From an uncultured Sphingomonas sp. (GTDB lineage Bacteria > Pseudomonadota > Alphaproteobacteria > Sphingomonadales > Sphingomonadaceae), in NCBI RefSeq assembly GCF_913774285.1, contig NZ_CAJYHX010000004.1, positions 1 through 64,000 of the forward strand: DNA of 64,000 nt. Direction: 5' to 3'. Each line of letters begins with the position of its first letter. Position 1 is the first letter of the stretch. A model generated the notes under the pieces. The model did no database searches. It was not told the origin of the DNA and saw only the letters and a program-made list of their open reading frames with translations. Shown here one piece after another: positions 32,523 through 42,434 of this stretch. Both the position numbers and the translations under genes were made by a program.

Positions 32523-33356
32523 TCAGGCAGGCATCGCACCGGCAACCAACAGCGGATCGATCCGCGCACCTCGCCACATGATGCCCCAGTGCAGATGCGG
32601 GCCGGTCGCGCGACCGGTCGCGCCTACCGCGCCGAGCAGCTGCTCCTGGCGCACACCATCGCCCTCGCGCACGTCGATCCGCGAAAGGTGCAGGAACGCG
32701 CTCGATAGGCCCATGCCATGGTCGAGCATCAGCAGATTGCCCTCCAGGGTGAAGGGTGCCTCGGCAGCAAGAATCACCACGCCGTCGGAGGGCGCGCGAA
32801 CCGGGGTGCCGGTCGGCAGCGCGATGTCGATGCCCGAATGATAGGCACCCGGCTCACCGGCATAGATTCGCTGCGAACCGAACAGGGTGGAGATACGGCC
32901 GGTGGCGGGCCAGGCGAAGCGCTGCCGCCACCCTTGCGCCGCCGTCTGCAGCGCCCGTGCCGCCTTGATGCGGGCAAGCTCGGCCGGCCGCCGCGCCTCA
33001 AACTCGGCGCTGGGCACCGGATATTTGGGCAGCTGGTCCAGCCGCGAGATGTTCCAGGCGCGCGGCGCGATCTGCAGGTCCTCGCGCACCGAGCGGCCGT
33101 CGCTGGTCTTTGCCTCCAGCAGTGCGGTCGCAGCCGCGTCGCGATCGAAGGCGATCAGGAAGCCGCGATCGGCGGCGAACGGGATCGGCTGGCCGTTGAA
33201 CTGGAGATCGGTAGTGCCGGGGGGCACCTGCCCGCGGGCGATGCCGCCCTGCTCGAAGCTCCCGTCGAGCGCGAAAGCGTCCCCGCCCGCGCGGGCGGTC
33301 CGCGCCAACAGCGCTGTTGCTAGCATCGCCGCGGCGAAGCGCCGCCGGTCGATCAT
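32523..33356 (-). CDS. M23-family (LytM/peptidase) periplasmic metallopeptidase
   Basis: 277 residues starting MIDRRRFAAAMLATALLARTARA, a Tat-like (RRRF) or Sec signal peptide. A middle beta-rich region is followed by the LytM domain with zinc ligands in YHSGIDIA (H-x-x-x-D) and PHLHWG (H-x-H), plus GRISTLFGSQR. It should cleave peptidoglycan cross-bridge peptides in the periplasm or activate other hydrolases. ATG 33356 overlaps the stop of the upstream DUF2093 gene by 4 nt, so translation is coupled. All expected zinc ligands are present, so it looks catalytically competent. Confidence 0.92.
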   Translation of the reverse strand: MIDRRRFAAAMLATALLARTARAGGDAFALDGSFEQGGIARGQVPPGTTDLQFNGQPIPFAADRGFLIAFDRDAAATALLEAKTSDGRSVREDLQIAPRAWNISRLDQLPKYPVPSAEFEARRPAELARIKAARALQTAAQGWRQRFAWPATGRISTLFGSQRIYAGEPGAYHSGIDIALPTGTPVRAPSDGVVILAAEAPFTLEGNLLMLDHGMGLSSAFLHLSRIDVREGDGVRQEQLLGAVGATGRATGPHLHWGIMWRGARIDPLLVAGAMPA

Positions 33357-33565
33357 GCCTCGAGCAGCGCCTTGGTGGCAGCCTCGGGCGTGGCATAGGC
33401 TTCCTGCCGCGCCACGCTCCAGTAGCGGAGCGAGTCGACCGGGATGCGCTCGCCGGTAACCGCGCACAGCACGTGGTCGCCGGGCGAGAGGACGCGGAAG
33501 CCGTTGGCCATATAGTGCAGCTTGGCGACGCGGGCGGTGTTGGACATCAGCATGGGGGGCGCCAT
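33353..33565 (-). CDS. DUF2093 domain protein
   Basis: A small protein of about 70 residues. The conserved core reads KLHYMANGFRVLSPGDHVLCAVTG and then IPVDSLRYWSVARQEAY, the signature of DUF2093, a short alphaproteobacterial family of unknown function. Start codons at 33565, 33553 and 33547 are in frame. 33565 is given because AAGAG lies 5 nt before it, but the core begins later and any of them could be used. It sits between xseA and the M23 peptidase gene, overlapping the latter by 4 nt. Confidence 0.85.
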   Translation of the reverse strand: MAPPMLMSNTARVAKLHYMANGFRVLSPGDHVLCAVTGERIPVDSLRYWSVARQEAYATPEAATKALLEA

Positions 33566-33593
33566 TCCTGCTCTTGAAGGTGGTGGGTGCGCC

Positions 33594-35102
33594 CTAGAGC
33601 AGCGTCGGCTGTTCGGGCTTGGGCGGAACATAGGCCTTGCCCGCACCGCGCTCAACCCGGGCATCCACCGATCCGTCGGCGAAATGCAGCGTCACGGCCT
33701 GCGCCGCGCGCGCATCCTCGGCCGAGGCGACCACCTTGCCGGTGCCGCGCCCCTCCACCCAGGCATAGCCCTTCTTGAGCGGCAGTTCGGGATCGAGCAG
33801 TTCGAGATGCCGGCCCATCGCCGCCAGCCGTTCCGAGGCGGTGGCGAAGCGGCGTTCGAGCGTGGCGAGCTTGAGCGCCTCGGCCGGGCGGGCGAAGCGC
33901 TGGCGGAGCGCCACCAGTTCGCGATCGGCGGCGCGATCTAGCGCAATGCCGCTCAGCCGCTGCCGCGCGGTCGCAAGCCGCTGTTCGAGCGTCGCCGGGC
34001 GCAGCGCGGCGCCGGCGCGATCGAGCTGGCCGCGCGCAACGCCCACGCGGCGTTCGAGCGCGAGGCCGAGCCGGGCACCGACATCGTCGAGCCGCTGGCG
34101 CTGCGGCCCGAGCAATGCATCGCGGCGCGGCAGCACGCGGACCAGCGCCGCCAGCCGCTCGCCGGCGCGCTCGTGATAGCGGCGGACACAGCGCTCGGTG
34201 CGGTGGGCCAGCGTCGCGATTCCGTGGCGAACCTCGGAGAGCACCGGCACCGCGATCTCGGCTGCCGCGGTGGGTGTGGGCGCGCGAAGGTCGGCTGCGA
34301 AATCGCACAGGGTCGTGTCGGTCTCGTGCCCCACCGCCGAGATGATCGGGATCGAACATTCCGCCACCGCGCGGACGACGACTTCCTCGTTGAATGACCA
34401 GAGATCCTCGATCGAGCCGCCGCCGCGCGCGACGATCAGAAGGTCGGGGCGCGGCACCGGCCCGCCCGGCTGGATCGCATCGAACCCGCGCACCGCCCGC
34501 GCGACTTCCTGCGCCGAGCCGTCGCCCTGCACCTTGACCGGCCAGACCAGCACATGGCTGGGGAAGCGATCCTCCAGCCGGTGGAGAATATCGCGGATCA
34601 CCGCGCCGGTGGGCGAGGTCACCACGCCGATCACCTTGGGCATATAGGGCAGCGACTTTTTTCGCTGGGCTTCGAACAGCCCCTCGCCTGCCAGCTTCGC
34701 CTTGAGCTTTTCGAGCAGCGCCATCAGCGCGCCCTCGCCGGCGAGTTCCATCCGCTCAATGACGATCTGGTACTTCGAGCGACCCGGATAGATGGTGAGC
34801 TTGCCGGTGGCGATCACCTCCAGCCCGTCTTTCGGCTGGAACGGCAGCGCCGAGGCGGCACCCCGCCAGATCACCCCGTCGATCACCGCGTCCATGTCCT
34901 TGAGCGCGAGATAGGCATGGCCCGAGGCGGCGCGCTTCCAGCCCGAAATCTCGCCACGCAGGCGGACATGGCCGAACTCGCCCTCGACCATCCGCTTCAG
35001 CCGGCCGGAGAGTTCGCTGACGCTCATCGGCGCCGCGTTGTCCCCGGGCACCGCCTCGGCTACGAGCCGCGTCGATGAAGTCTCGAAAAGGGGGTCGGCC
35101 AT
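33594..35102 (-). CDS. xseA: Exodeoxyribonuclease VII large subunit
   Basis: The 502-residue catalytic subunit of exonuclease VII degrades single-stranded DNA. It has an N-terminal OB fold ([42 protein letters not shown]), then the catalytic core [42 protein letters not shown] and [29 protein letters not shown], a long helical segment, and the C-terminal [11 protein letters not shown] strand. ATG 35102 gives the usual [11 protein letters not shown] start and has AGGA about 6 nt before it. This start codon overlaps, head to head, the purD start (CATG 35100-35103). A Met at residue 26 is the fallback start, but it would cut into the conserved [10 protein letters not shown] region. Confidence 0.95.
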   Translation of the reverse strand: MADPLFETSSTRLVAEAVPGDNAAPMSVSELSGRLKRMVEGEFGHVRLRGEISGWKRAASGHAYLALKDMDAVIDGVIWRGAASALPFQPKDGLEVIATGKLTIYPGRSKYQIVIERMELAGEGALMALLEKLKAKLAGEGLFEAQRKKSLPYMPKVIGVVTSPTGAVIRDILHRLEDRFPSHVLVWPVKVQGDGSAQEVARAVRGFDAIQPGGPVPRPDLLIVARGGGSIEDLWSFNEEVVVRAVAECSIPIISAVGHETDTTLCDFAADLRAPTPTAAAEIAVPVLSEVRHGIATLAHRTERCVRRYHERAGERLAALVRVLPRRDALLGPQRQRLDDVGARLGLALERRVGVARGQLDRAGAALRPATLEQRLATARQRLSGIALDRAADRELVALRQRFARPAEALKLATLERRFATASERLAAMGRHLELLDPELPLKKGYAWVEGRGTGKVVASAEDARAAQAVTLHFADGSVDARVERGAGKAYVPPKPEQPTLL

Positions 35103-36366
35103 GAACGTCCTGCTACTGGGGTCGGGGGGGCGCGAACATGCGCTCGCCTGGAAGCTCGCGCAATCGCCGCTGCTGACGCAGCTTTTCGCCGCACCGGGCA
35201 ATCCGGGCATAGCGGCGCATGCCACGCTCGTCGACCTTGTGCCGACCGATCCGGCGGCGGTGCTTGCGTTTGCGCAGGCGAACGATGTCGGCCTGGTCGT
35301 TGTGGGTCCCGAAGCGCCGCTGGTCGCCGGCGTGGGCGACGTGCTGCGCGAGGCCGGCGTGCCCGTGTTCGGGCCCAACCGCCTGCCGGCGCAGCTGGAG
35401 GGATCGAAGGGCTTCACCAAGGACCTCTGCGCGCGGGCGAACATCCCCACGGCGGGCTATGTCCGCGTCCACGGGCTCGACGAGGCGCTGGCGGCGCTCG
35501 AGCCGTTCGGGCTGCCGGTGGTGGTGAAGGCCGATGGCCTCGCCGCCGGCAAGGGCGTCACCGTCGCGATGACCCGCGACGAGGCGATCGGCGCCCTCAC
35601 CGCGATCTTCGCCGATGCGGGCGCAAGCGCGGTGATCGAGGAGTTTCTCGACGGCGAGGAAGCCAGCCTGTTCGTCATCACGGACGGTACCGATGCCGTA
35701 CTCTTCGGATCGGCGCAGGACCATAAGCGCGTCGGCGAGGGCGATGTCGGCCCGAATACCGGCGGCATGGGCGCCTATAGCCCCGCGCCGGTGCTCACCC
35801 CCGCGCTGGAGCGCGAGGCGATGGAGCGCATCATCGCCCCGACCATCGCGATGCTGGCGGCCGAGGGGATTCCCTATTCGGGCGTGCTCTATGCCGGGCT
35901 GATGCTCACCAAGCATGGCCCCAAGCTGATCGAGTACAACGCCCGCTTCGGCGATCCCGAATGCCAGGTGCTGATGCTGCGGCTGGAGGACGACCTGCTC
36001 GACCTGCTGCTGGCGACGGCGCGCGGCGAACTCGCCGGCCGCCCCGCGCCTCGCTTCCGCGCGGACACCGCGCTGACCGTAGTGATGGCGGCCCGCGGCT
36101 ATCCGGGCACACCGGAGACCGGCGGCACGATTCAAGGCATCGAGGCGGCGGAAGCCGGCGGCGTGCAGGTGTTCCATGCGGGCACCAGGCGACAGGGCGA
36201 TTCGCTGGTGGCGAGCGGCGGCCGCGTGCTCAACGTGACGGCGATCGGGCCGGATATCGCAACGGCGCAGGCCGCGGCCTATCGGGGCGTGGACGCGATC
36301 GACTTTCCCACCGGCTTCTGCCGGCGCGACATCGGCTGGCGCGAACTCGCACGCACGCGCGGCTGA
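35101..36366 (+). CDS. purD: Phosphoribosylamine-glycine ligase (GARS)
   Basis: The 421-residue ATP-grasp enzyme of purine synthesis joins glycine to 5-phosphoribosylamine. Seen: [52 protein letters not shown] (ATP-grasp Lys), [36 protein letters not shown] and [12 protein letters not shown] with metal ligands. The length is normal. ATG 35101 follows AAAAGGGG inside the divergent xseA coding region, so both promoter and ribosome-binding site of purD lie in that gene. Confidence 0.97.
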   Translation: MNVLLLGSGGREHALAWKLAQSPLLTQLFAAPGNPGIAAHATLVDLVPTDPAAVLAFAQANDVGLVVVGPEAPLVAGVGDVLREAGVPVFGPNRLPAQLEGSKGFTKDLCARANIPTAGYVRVHGLDEALAALEPFGLPVVVKADGLAAGKGVTVAMTRDEAIGALTAIFADAGASAVIEEFLDGEEASLFVITDGTDAVLFGSAQDHKRVGEGDVGPNTGGMGAYSPAPVLTPALEREAMERIIAPTIAMLAAEGIPYSGVLYAGLMLTKHGPKLIEYNARFGDPECQVLMLRLEDDLLDLLLATARGELAGRPAPRFRADTALTVVMAARGYPGTPETGGTIQGIEAAEAGGVQVFHAGTRRQGDSLVASGGRVLNVTAIGPDIATAQAAAYRGVDAIDFPTGFCRRDIGWRELARTRG

Positions 36367-36374
36367 CGAACCGA

Positions 36375-36402
36375 GGAGGCGGCTGCACCCGCAGCCGTCT
36401 CC
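36375..36402 (+). terminator. Hairpin after purD
   Basis: Arms GGAGGCGGCTGC (36375-36386) and GCAGCCGTCTCC (36391-36402), one G-T pair, 4-nt loop, 9 nt after the purD stop. There is no U-run, so termination is probable but not assured. Confidence 0.55.
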
Positions 36403-36462
36403 GACGGCAAAACGATCAAGCCGCATCTGCGGCCTTGGTCATCCAACGATGTCGGAAGAAAT

Positions 36463-36539
36463 TGGCGCGCCCGGAACGATTCGAACGTCCGACCCTCAGA
36501 TTCGTAGTCTGATGCTCTATCCAGCTGAGCTACGGGCGC
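36463..36539 (-). tRNA. tRNA-Arg (ACG)
   Basis: 77 nt with encoded CCA. On the minus strand the acceptor GCGCCCG pairs with CGGGCGC, followed by G73 and CCA; the D arm is GCTC...GAGC and the T loop has TTCGAAT. The anticodon stem TCAGA/TCTGA encloses CTACGAA, giving anticodon ACG, normally read as ICG for CGN codons. It lies between purD and an unknown gene. Confidence 0.96.
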
Positions 36540-36602
36540 GCGGTGAGGTGCGGCGCCTAAACGAGGATCGGGGGTAGCGCAACCCCTTTTTGCATCCGCC
36601 CC

Positions 36603-37019
36603 TCAATTATCGCGATAGGGTAGCATGTCCTCGTCGAACGAGCGCGGCTCGCTGCAGTGCCAGGTCGCACCGTCCCAGCGGTCCTCGCGGTCGTCATACT
36701 GGATCAGCGTGCCCACCGGGCACCCCAGCGACGCCAGTTCGTCGCGGCAGAAGGCAAGGCCGCGATCGAGATCGGTCAAGTCCACGTCGAGGATCGCGCA
36801 GGCCGGGCGCCACTGGCCGGCATCGTCGAGCGTCTCGATGAGGGTGCCGCCGCCGCAGGTGCCGAGCCCGGCGATGCGCAGCTCGGCATCGAGGAACACG
36901 CCGTAGCGGCCCTCGCGTTCGTGCGGGTCCATGTCGCCGGGGAAGGCCACCGACACCGAATGCGTGTCGAGCGGCTCCGCCAGAAGGGCGTCGAGCCCGG
37001 GTAGGAACCGCTCGATCAT
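36603..37019 (-). CDS. Conserved protein of unknown function
   Basis: The 138-residue acidic protein begins MIERFLPGLDALLAEPLDTHSVSVAFPGD. It has no signal peptide or membrane segment. Segments GRYGVFLDAELRIAGLGTCGGGTLIE and VGTLIQYDDREDRWDG suggest an alpha/beta fold, but I cannot assign a family. It starts 4 nt after the pheT stop with GAGGA 8 nt upstream, so it is the last gene of the pheS-pheT transcript. Cys residues in TCGGG and in DGATWHCSEP are not in a known metal motif. Confidence 0.75.
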   Translation of the reverse strand: MIERFLPGLDALLAEPLDTHSVSVAFPGDMDPHEREGRYGVFLDAELRIAGLGTCGGGTLIETLDDAGQWRPACAILDVDLTDLDRGLAFCRDELASLGCPVGTLIQYDDREDRWDGATWHCSEPRSFDEDMLPYRDN

Positions 37020-37023
37020 CGCA

Positions 37024-39447
37024 TCATCCTCGCAGGCTTGCGCCAAGCTTCGTCGCCGCCGCGACGACCTTGTCGGCCACCGCCTTCAGGTCCGCGTCGG
37101 TGAAGCTCTTTTCGCCCGGTTGCAGCGTGACTTCAATGGCCAGCGACTTCTGCCCCTCCGGCACACCCTGGCCGGTGAACAGATCGAACAGCCGCGCGTC
37201 AACGATGGTGCCCTTGTCGGCACCCTTCACGGCGCGGACGAGATCGCCCGCCGCAAGCGCGGTCGGCACCAGGAAGGCGAAGTCGCGCGTCACCGCCTGC
37301 AGCGCCGGGGGCGTGAAGGCCGGACGGGTGAAGCCGGCGGCCTTCTTGGCGGGCAGCGCGTCGAGATGGATTTCCACCGCCGCGACCGCGCCGTCGAGAT
37401 CGAACGCCTTGAGCACGCTCGGATGCACCATGCCGAAGCTGGCGAGCACGGTCTTGGGGCCCAGCCGCAGCGTCGCCGACTGGCCGGGATGATAGGCGGC
37501 ACCCGCCTCGCCCATCACCTGCAGGTTGGCGACCGGCGCGCCGGCAGCCTCGAGCAGTGCCAGCGCCTCGGCCTTGGCGTCGAACGCGGTGAAGGGCTGG
37601 GCCTTGCCGGTCTGCCAGCCGCGCGCGGCCTTATGACCCGCCAGCACCACGCCGAGCGTCAGCCGCTCCTTGTCCGCCAGATAGCGGCGACCGACCTCGA
37701 ACAGCCGGACGCTGGTCGCGCCCCGCTTGAGGTTGCGTTCCGCCGCCGCCAGCAGGCCGGGCAGCAGCGAGGGGCGCATGACCTTCATGTCCTCGCTGAT
37801 CGGGTTGGCGAGCGTCCAGGCGCCGCCGCCGAACACCTCGGCCTGCGCTTCGGGCAGGAAGCTCCAGGTGATCGCCTCGTTGAGCCCACGCGCGGCAGCG
37901 GTGCGGCGCATCCGGCGCTCGAGCTTCTGCTCGGGCGTGGCGGTGGGCGTCGCGACGCCCGGCGTGCGCGGCAGCGGGACCGACGGCACATTGTCGATGC
38001 CGGCGATGCGAATCACTTCCTCGACGATGTCGGCGGGGCCGTCGATGTCGCGGCGCCAGCTCGGCGCGGTGACGCGGAGGGCGTCGAAGCCCTCTCCCAG
38101 CGCCACCGGGTCGCCATTGCCGTCGAGCGGCTGGACGACGAAGCCGAGGCTCTCCAGGATCTCCACCTGCTGCTCGGCGGGGACCGCAAGGCCGCCCAGC
38201 GTTTCCGCCAGCTTCGGATCATAGCCGACGACCGCGCCCACCTTGGGCGGCGTGCCGCTGCGGGTGACCTCGCTCGGGGTACCGCCGCACAGCGCCAGCA
38301 CCAGTCGCGTCGCGATCGCCAGCCCGTCGTCGAGGAAATCGGGATCGACGCCGCGCTCGAAGCGGGTACGCGCATCGCTGGTCAGCAGCAGCTTCTGGCC
38401 GGTGCGGGCGATGTGCTCGGGATCGAAATAGGCGCATTCGATCAGCACGTCGGTGGTGTCGTCCGAACAGCCCGAATGCTCGCCGCCCATGATGCCGCCG
38501 ATGTCGTGCACCGCGGTGTCGTCGGCGATCACGGTCATCGTGTCGGTCAGCGTGTAGGTCTTGCCGTTCAGCGCCAGCACGGTCTCGCCGTCCTTGGCCT
38601 TGCGCGCGACCAGCCCGCCCGAAAGCTTCGCCATGTCATAGACGTGGAGCGGCCTGCCGAGCCCGAACATCACGAAGTTGGTGATGTCGACCAGCGCGGA
38701 AATCGGCTTCTGCCCCACCGCCTTGAGGCGCTGCTGAAGCCAGTCCGGCGAGGGACCGTTCTTCACGCCGCGCACGCTCTGGCCATAGAAAGCCGGGCAG
38801 CCCGCGGCATCGTTGGTCCGCACGTCGGGGCCTGCGCCCTGCGGGTTGATTGCAGGAAGGCCGGCAACCACCGCCTCGAGCGGCTTGAGCGTGCCGAGAC
38901 CCGCCGCCGCCAGATCGCGGGCGATGCCGCGCACGCCCATGCAATCCTGGCGGTTAGGCGTGATCGACACGTCGATGACGGGATCGTCGAGGCCGGCATA
39001 GTCCGCATAGGCGGTGCCGACGGGCGCATCGGCGGGCAGCTCGATGATGCCGTCATGGTCCTCGCCGAGTTCCAGCTCCATGGTCGAGCACATCATGCCG
39101 TTCGATTCGACGCCGCGGATCGCCGAGACCTTCAGCTGCATGCCGTTGGCCGGCACCACCGCGCCGGGCAGACCGAGCACGCCAACCAGCCCCGCACGTG
39201 CATTGGGCGCGCCGCAGACCACCTGCAGCACGCCGTCGCCGGTCTCGACGCTCAGCACCTGCAGCTTGTCGGCCTGGGGGTGGCGCTCGGCGCTCAGCAC
39301 ACGCGCGACGCGGAAGCCGTTCAGCCGCTCGGCGGGGTTCTCGACGCCTTCGACTTCGAGGCCGACGCGAGTCAGCGCCTCGAGGATCTCGGTCAGCGAG
39401 GCCTCGGTCTCCAGATGCTCCTTGAGCCAAGAGAGGGTGAACTTCAT
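37024..39447 (-). CDS. pheT: Phenylalanine-tRNA ligase beta subunit
   Basis: The 807-residue beta chain of the alpha2-beta2 enzyme. Domains in order: start [18 protein letters not shown]; an EMAP-type tRNA-binding domain ([42 protein letters not shown]); B3/B4 editing domain ([37 protein letters not shown]); B5; the core-like domain; and a C-terminal anticodon-binding FDX-ACB domain ([30 protein letters not shown]). It overlaps pheS by 4 nt (ATGA), the standard arrangement. Confidence 0.97.
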   Translation of the reverse strand: MKFTLSWLKEHLETEASLTEILEALTRVGLEVEGVENPAERLNGFRVARVLSAERHPQADKLQVLSVETGDGVLQVVCGAPNARAGLVGVLGLPGAVVPANGMQLKVSAIRGVESNGMMCSTMELELGEDHDGIIELPADAPVGTAYADYAGLDDPVIDVSITPNRQDCMGVRGIARDLAAAGLGTLKPLEAVVAGLPAINPQGAGPDVRTNDAAGCPAFYGQSVRGVKNGPSPDWLQQRLKAVGQKPISALVDITNFVMFGLGRPLHVYDMAKLSGGLVARKAKDGETVLALNGKTYTLTDTMTVIADDTAVHDIGGIMGGEHSGCSDDTTDVLIECAYFDPEHIARTGQKLLLTSDARTRFERGVDPDFLDDGLAIATRLVLALCGGTPSEVTRSGTPPKVGAVVGYDPKLAETLGGLAVPAEQQVEILESLGFVVQPLDGNGDPVALGEGFDALRVTAPSWRRDIDGPADIVEEVIRIAGIDNVPSVPLPRTPGVATPTATPEQKLERRMRRTAAARGLNEAITWSFLPEAQAEVFGGGAWTLANPISEDMKVMRPSLLPGLLAAAERNLKRGATSVRLFEVGRRYLADKERLTLGVVLAGHKAARGWQTGKAQPFTAFDAKAEALALLEAAGAPVANLQVMGEAGAAYHPGQSATLRLGPKTVLASFGMVHPSVLKAFDLDGAVAAVEIHLDALPAKKAAGFTRPAFTPPALQAVTRDFAFLVPTALAAGDLVRAVKGADKGTIVDARLFDLFTGQGVPEGQKSLAIEVTLQPGEKSFTDADLKAVADKVVAAATKLGASLRG

Positions 39448-40535
39448 GCGCCGACTCCCCCGCTCAGCGTTGGCACGTCGAGGGCCGAAAAGCCGTAATG
39501 CTTGAGCCAGCGCAGATCGCCGTCGAAGAAGGGGCGCAAGTCGTCCATCCCATATTTGAGCATCGCCAGCCGGTCGACGCCGGTGCCGAAGGCGAAGCCC
39601 TGCCATTCCTCCGGATCGAGCCCGCAGGCCTCGATCACCCGCCGGTGCACCATGCCGCTGCCCAGCACTTCCATCCAGCCGCCGCCGGGCGCGTCGCCGC
39701 TGCCGCCGATCACGCGCTTGCCGTCCTTCCAGGTGAAGCCGACATCGACTTCGGCCGAAGGCTCGGTGAAGGGGAAATAGCTGGGGCGCAGGCGCAGCAC
39801 GATGTCGTCGCGCTCGAAAAAGGCCTTGAGGAAGGTCTCCAGCGTCCACTTCAGATGACCGAGCGTGATGCCCTTGTCGATCACCAGACCTTCGATCTGG
39901 TGGAACATCGGCGTGTGCGTCGCATCCGAGTCCGAACGATAGACGCGGCCCGGCGCGATGATGCGGATGGGGGGCTTCTGGCTCGTCATCGTACGGATCT
40001 GCACGGGGCTGGTGTGCGTGCGCAGCACCATCGGCCGTTCGTGCTCGCCGGCGATGTAGAAGGTATCGTGCATCGCGCGCGCCGGATGCGTCTCCGGAAT
40101 GTTGAGCGCGGTGAAATTGTGCCAGTCGTCCTCGACCTCCGGGCCGGTGGCGACCGCGAAGCCCAGATCGGCGAAGATCTCGGCCAGCTCGTCCATCACC
40201 TGGCTGACCGGGTGGACCGAGCCGGGGGCAACGCCGTCGACCGGCAGCGTCATGTCCACCGTCTCGCTGGCGAGGCGCGCATCGAGCGCGGCCTGTTCCA
40301 TCGCGGCCTTGCGGGTGGCCAGCGCCTCGGTGACGGCTTCGCGCAACGAATGGATGCGCGGGCCCTGCTCCTGGCGCTCTTCGGGCGTGAGCTTGCCCAG
40401 CGTCTTGAGCAGGCCGGTGATCGCGCCCTGCTTGCCGAGCGCCTGGACGCGCACCGCCTCCAGCGCATCGAGCGCGGTGGCGGCATCGATCGCGGCAAGC
40501 AGCTCGCCGCGCAGGGTATCGAGATCGGTGGTCAT
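39444..40535 (-). CDS. pheS: Phenylalanine-tRNA ligase alpha subunit
   Basis: The 363-residue catalytic alpha chain has an N-terminal coiled coil (residues 1-90), then class II synthetase motifs: [38 protein letters not shown] (motif 2 region), [40 protein letters not shown] and [22 protein letters not shown] (motif 3). The start ATG overlaps the stop of an upstream GIY-YIG gene by 4 nt, so pheS translation may now be coupled to that inserted gene. Confidence 0.97.
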   Translation of the reverse strand: MTTDLDTLRGELLAAIDAATALDALEAVRVQALGKQGAITGLLKTLGKLTPEERQEQGPRIHSLREAVTEALATRKAAMEQAALDARLASETVDMTLPVDGVAPGSVHPVSQVMDELAEIFADLGFAVATGPEVEDDWHNFTALNIPETHPARAMHDTFYIAGEHERPMVLRTHTSPVQIRTMTSQKPPIRIIAPGRVYRSDSDATHTPMFHQIEGLVIDKGITLGHLKWTLETFLKAFFERDDIVLRLRPSYFPFTEPSAEVDVGFTWKDGKRVIGGSGDAPGGGWMEVLGSGMVHRRVIEACGLDPEEWQGFAFGTGVDRLAMLKYGMDDLRPFFDGDLRWLKHYGFSALDVPTLSGGVGA

Positions 40536-40855
40536 CGTTTTCCGTTCACTGTGCGAGATGGCTGGAACCCTAGTCCGATGGCGAGGTCAAGCCATTGCGG
40601 ATTGCTGCGTTCGATCAGGGCCAGCTTCCAGTCGCGGTTCCACTTCTTGATCCGCTTTTCCCGGAGGATCGCGGCGCTCATGTCTTCATGCGCTTCGAAC
40701 CAGACGAGGCGGGCGATGTCGTGCTCGGCGGTGAAGCCCTGCGTGACCTTCTCGCGATGCTGGTAGAGGCGGCCCAGCAGGTTGGAGGTCACGCCGGTGT
40801 AGAGGGTCCCATGCCGTCGGCTTGCCAGGATGTATACACACGGTTGCTTGTCCAC
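40532..40855 (-). CDS. GIY-YIG single-domain endonuclease family protein
   Basis: The 107-residue protein has VYI and YTG in [30 protein letters not shown], then [37 protein letters not shown], the same UPF0213-like layout as the copy at 3987-4277. Here ATG 40855 is intact. Its stop overlaps the pheS start by 4 nt and an inverted repeat element (R5) lies just upstream, so it appears to have been placed into the rplT-pheS interval. Function unknown; relatives are presumed structure-specific nucleases. The ending [12 protein letters not shown], read from sequence just ahead of pheS, may be an added tail. Confidence 0.88.
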   Translation of the reverse strand: MDKQPCVYILASRRHGTLYTGVTSNLLGRLYQHREKVTQGFTAEHDIARLVWFEAHEDMSAAILREKRIKKWNRDWKLALIERSNPQWLDLAIGLGFQPSRTVNGKR

Positions 40856-40874
40856 GCCCTCTCCCCCACCCCCT

Positions 40875-40970
40875 CGTCATCCCCGCGAAGGCGGGGATCC
40901 ATTGCCCGTGCCGATTCAGCAGGAGCCGCGCCCGCTGAGTCAATGGATTCCCGCCTTCGCGGGAATGACG
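40875..40970. repeat. Interspersed inverted repeat, copy R5 (MITE-like)
   Basis: A 96-bp element with 30-bp terminal inverted repeats matching at 28 of 30 positions. The left end starts CGTCATCCCCGCGAAGGCGG and the right end finishes CCTTCGCGGGAATGACG. Each end is itself a small hairpin. It shares the end consensus (GGGATCCA next to a GC-rich hairpin) with R4 at 17107-17198. It lies between lysE and the GIY-YIG gene. No target-site duplication could be confirmed by eye. Confidence 0.85.
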
Positions 40971-40990
40971 ACTGGGGTGGATTAGGAGCG

Positions 40991-41614
40991 CTACACCCGG
41001 CTGCCGAGCAGTGCGGCGCCGAAGGCGACGAACACGCCGCCCGTCACCCGGTTGAACATCCGCTGCCGCGCCGCCGGGGCCAGCCAGGCCGCGAGCGAGC
41101 GGCCGCCCAGCGCATAGACCGAGAACCAGAAGGCCTCGATCACCGCGAAGGTGGCGATCAGGATCGCCAACTGCGGCAGGAACGGACGGTTCACGTCGAG
41201 AAACTGGGGGAACAGCGCGGCGGCGAAGACGATCAGCTTGGGATTGGAAAGCCCCGTGCCGAGCCCGGTCAGGTATCGCGCGCGCACCGACTGGCGCACC
41301 GGCACCGGTGCATCGGCATGCGCCTCCTCCACCGGGGCGCGCCACGCCTTGATGCCCAGCCACAGGAGATAGGCGACACCCGCATAGCGCAGCACGTCGT
41401 ACAGCCCCGGCGACGCCTTGAGCAGCGCGCCCAGCCCTGCCGCCGAGGCGACCAGGCAGAACAGGTTCGCGCTCATCAGCCCTGCGGTGGTCGGCAGCAC
41501 GCGGGCGGCGCCTTCGCGGATGCTCTGCACCATCACGTGGAGCATGTTCGGCCCCGGCGTCATCGACACGAAAAACACGGCGGTGACGTAGAGCCACCAG
41601 GTCTTCATCGCCAC
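40991..41614 (-). CDS. LysE/RhtB-family amino acid exporter
   Basis: The 207-residue inner membrane protein has about six hydrophobic segments. The N-terminal FFVSMTPGPNMLHVM is the LysE/RhtB signature. Further landmarks are GVAYLLWLGIKAWR, GLGTGLSNPKLIVFAAALFPQFLD and a C-terminal NRVTGGVFVAFGAALL. It exports an amino acid or derivative; the substrate cannot be deduced. GTG 41614 has GGGGGAG at good spacing, while ATG 41608 is the alternative start. It lies behind the rplT terminator, so it may have its own promoter. Confidence 0.92.
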   Translation of the reverse strand: MAMKTWWLYVTAVFFVSMTPGPNMLHVMVQSIREGAARVLPTTAGLMSANLFCLVASAAGLGALLKASPGLYDVLRYAGVAYLLWLGIKAWRAPVEEAHADAPVPVRQSVRARYLTGLGTGLSNPKLIVFAAALFPQFLDVNRPFLPQLAILIATFAVIEAFWFSVYALGGRSLAAWLAPAARQRMFNRVTGGVFVAFGAALLGSRV

Positions 41615-41640
41615 GGGATCGTCTCCCCCGGTTGGAATGA

Positions 41641-41674
41641 AAAAGGGCGCCGAAGCCGCAGCCTCGACGCCCCT
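41641..41674 (-). terminator. Rho-independent terminator after rplT
   Basis: On the minus strand GGGGCGTCGAGGC-TGCG-GCTTCGGCGCCC forms an imperfect 12-13 bp stem, followed by TTTTT (plus-strand AAAAA 41641-41645). It lies 25 nt after the rplT stop. Confidence 0.8.
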
Positions 41675-41698
41675 TGTTCAGCTTGCGCGCAGGTCCGC

Positions 41699-42064
41699 TC
41701 AGGCGGCCTGGGGCAGTGCCGCCTTCGCCTGCGCGATGATGGCGGTAAACGCCTCACCTTCGTGCATCGCGATGTCGGCCAGGACCTTCCGGTCGAGTTC
41801 GATACCGGCCAGCTTGAGGCCGTGCATGAACTGCGAATAGGTCAGGCCTTCGGCGCGGACGCCGGCGTTGATGCGCTGGATCCACAGGGCGCGGAAGCTG
41901 CGCTTCTTTACCTTGCGGTCGCGATAGGCGTACTGGCCGGCCTTTTCGACGGCCTGGCGCGCGATGCGGATGGTGTTCTTGCGACGGCCATAATAGCCCT
42001 TCGCCTGATCCAAAATCCGCTTATGCTTCGCCTTGGTGGTCGTACCACGCTTCACTCGTGCCAT
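41699..42064 (-). CDS. rplT: 50S ribosomal protein L20
   Basis: A 121-residue basic protein with the canonical start [18 protein letters not shown], then [27 protein letters not shown] and [10 protein letters not shown]. It binds 23S rRNA early in 50S assembly and in many bacteria represses its own operon. It is 14 nt downstream of rpmI. infC, often first in this operon, is not adjacent here. Confidence 0.99.
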   Translation of the reverse strand: MARVKRGTTTKAKHKRILDQAKGYYGRRKNTIRIARQAVEKAGQYAYRDRKVKKRSFRALWIQRINAGVRAEGLTYSQFMHGLKLAGIELDRKVLADIAMHEGEAFTAIIAQAKAALPQAA

Positions 42065-42078
42065 TTTTCAGGACTCCC

Positions 42079-42282
42079 TTACTTCAGGCCGTACGGCGCC
42101 CACGCCTTGACGTGTGCCACGTCGGCGTCGGCCAGCACGCTGGTGCCGCGGTTGGTACGGATATACTTCGAATTGTGCGAAATCAGGCGGTGGCGCTTGC
42201 CGGCGACGCCGTGCTTCACCTTGCCCGTGGCGGTGAACTTGAAGCGCTTCTTCACACCGCTCTTGGTCTTGAGCTTGGGCAT
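42079..42282 (-). CDS. rpmI: 50S ribosomal protein L35
   Basis: A 67-residue basic protein starting [21 protein letters not shown] and containing [20 protein letters not shown], standard L35. It is the first gene of the rpmI-rplT unit; the 152-bp divergent region to the AsmA-like gene must carry its promoter. I did not recognise an L20 leader structure there. Confidence 0.99.
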   Translation of the reverse strand: MPKLKTKSGVKKRFKFTATGKVKHGVAGKRHRLISHNSKYIRTNRGTSVLADADVAHVKAWAPYGLK

Positions 42283-42434
42283 TTTCGTCTCCTTATGGTT
42301 CGACGATTGCAGACAGCCGCGGCAGCCCTATTAGCCGGACGGTCCCTCGATCGCGGAAAGGCGGCCCCTTAACCGATGGTTCGGCGTTATGCAACCACCG
42401 GGGAACCGCGCGGGCACGAAGGATTTTGAGGATC

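Noticed and set aside
36570..36591. Hairpin GGGGT/ACCCC followed by TTTTT between tRNA-Arg and the unknown gene
   Set aside because: The stem is only 5 bp and there is no plus-strand gene directly before it that would need this terminator.
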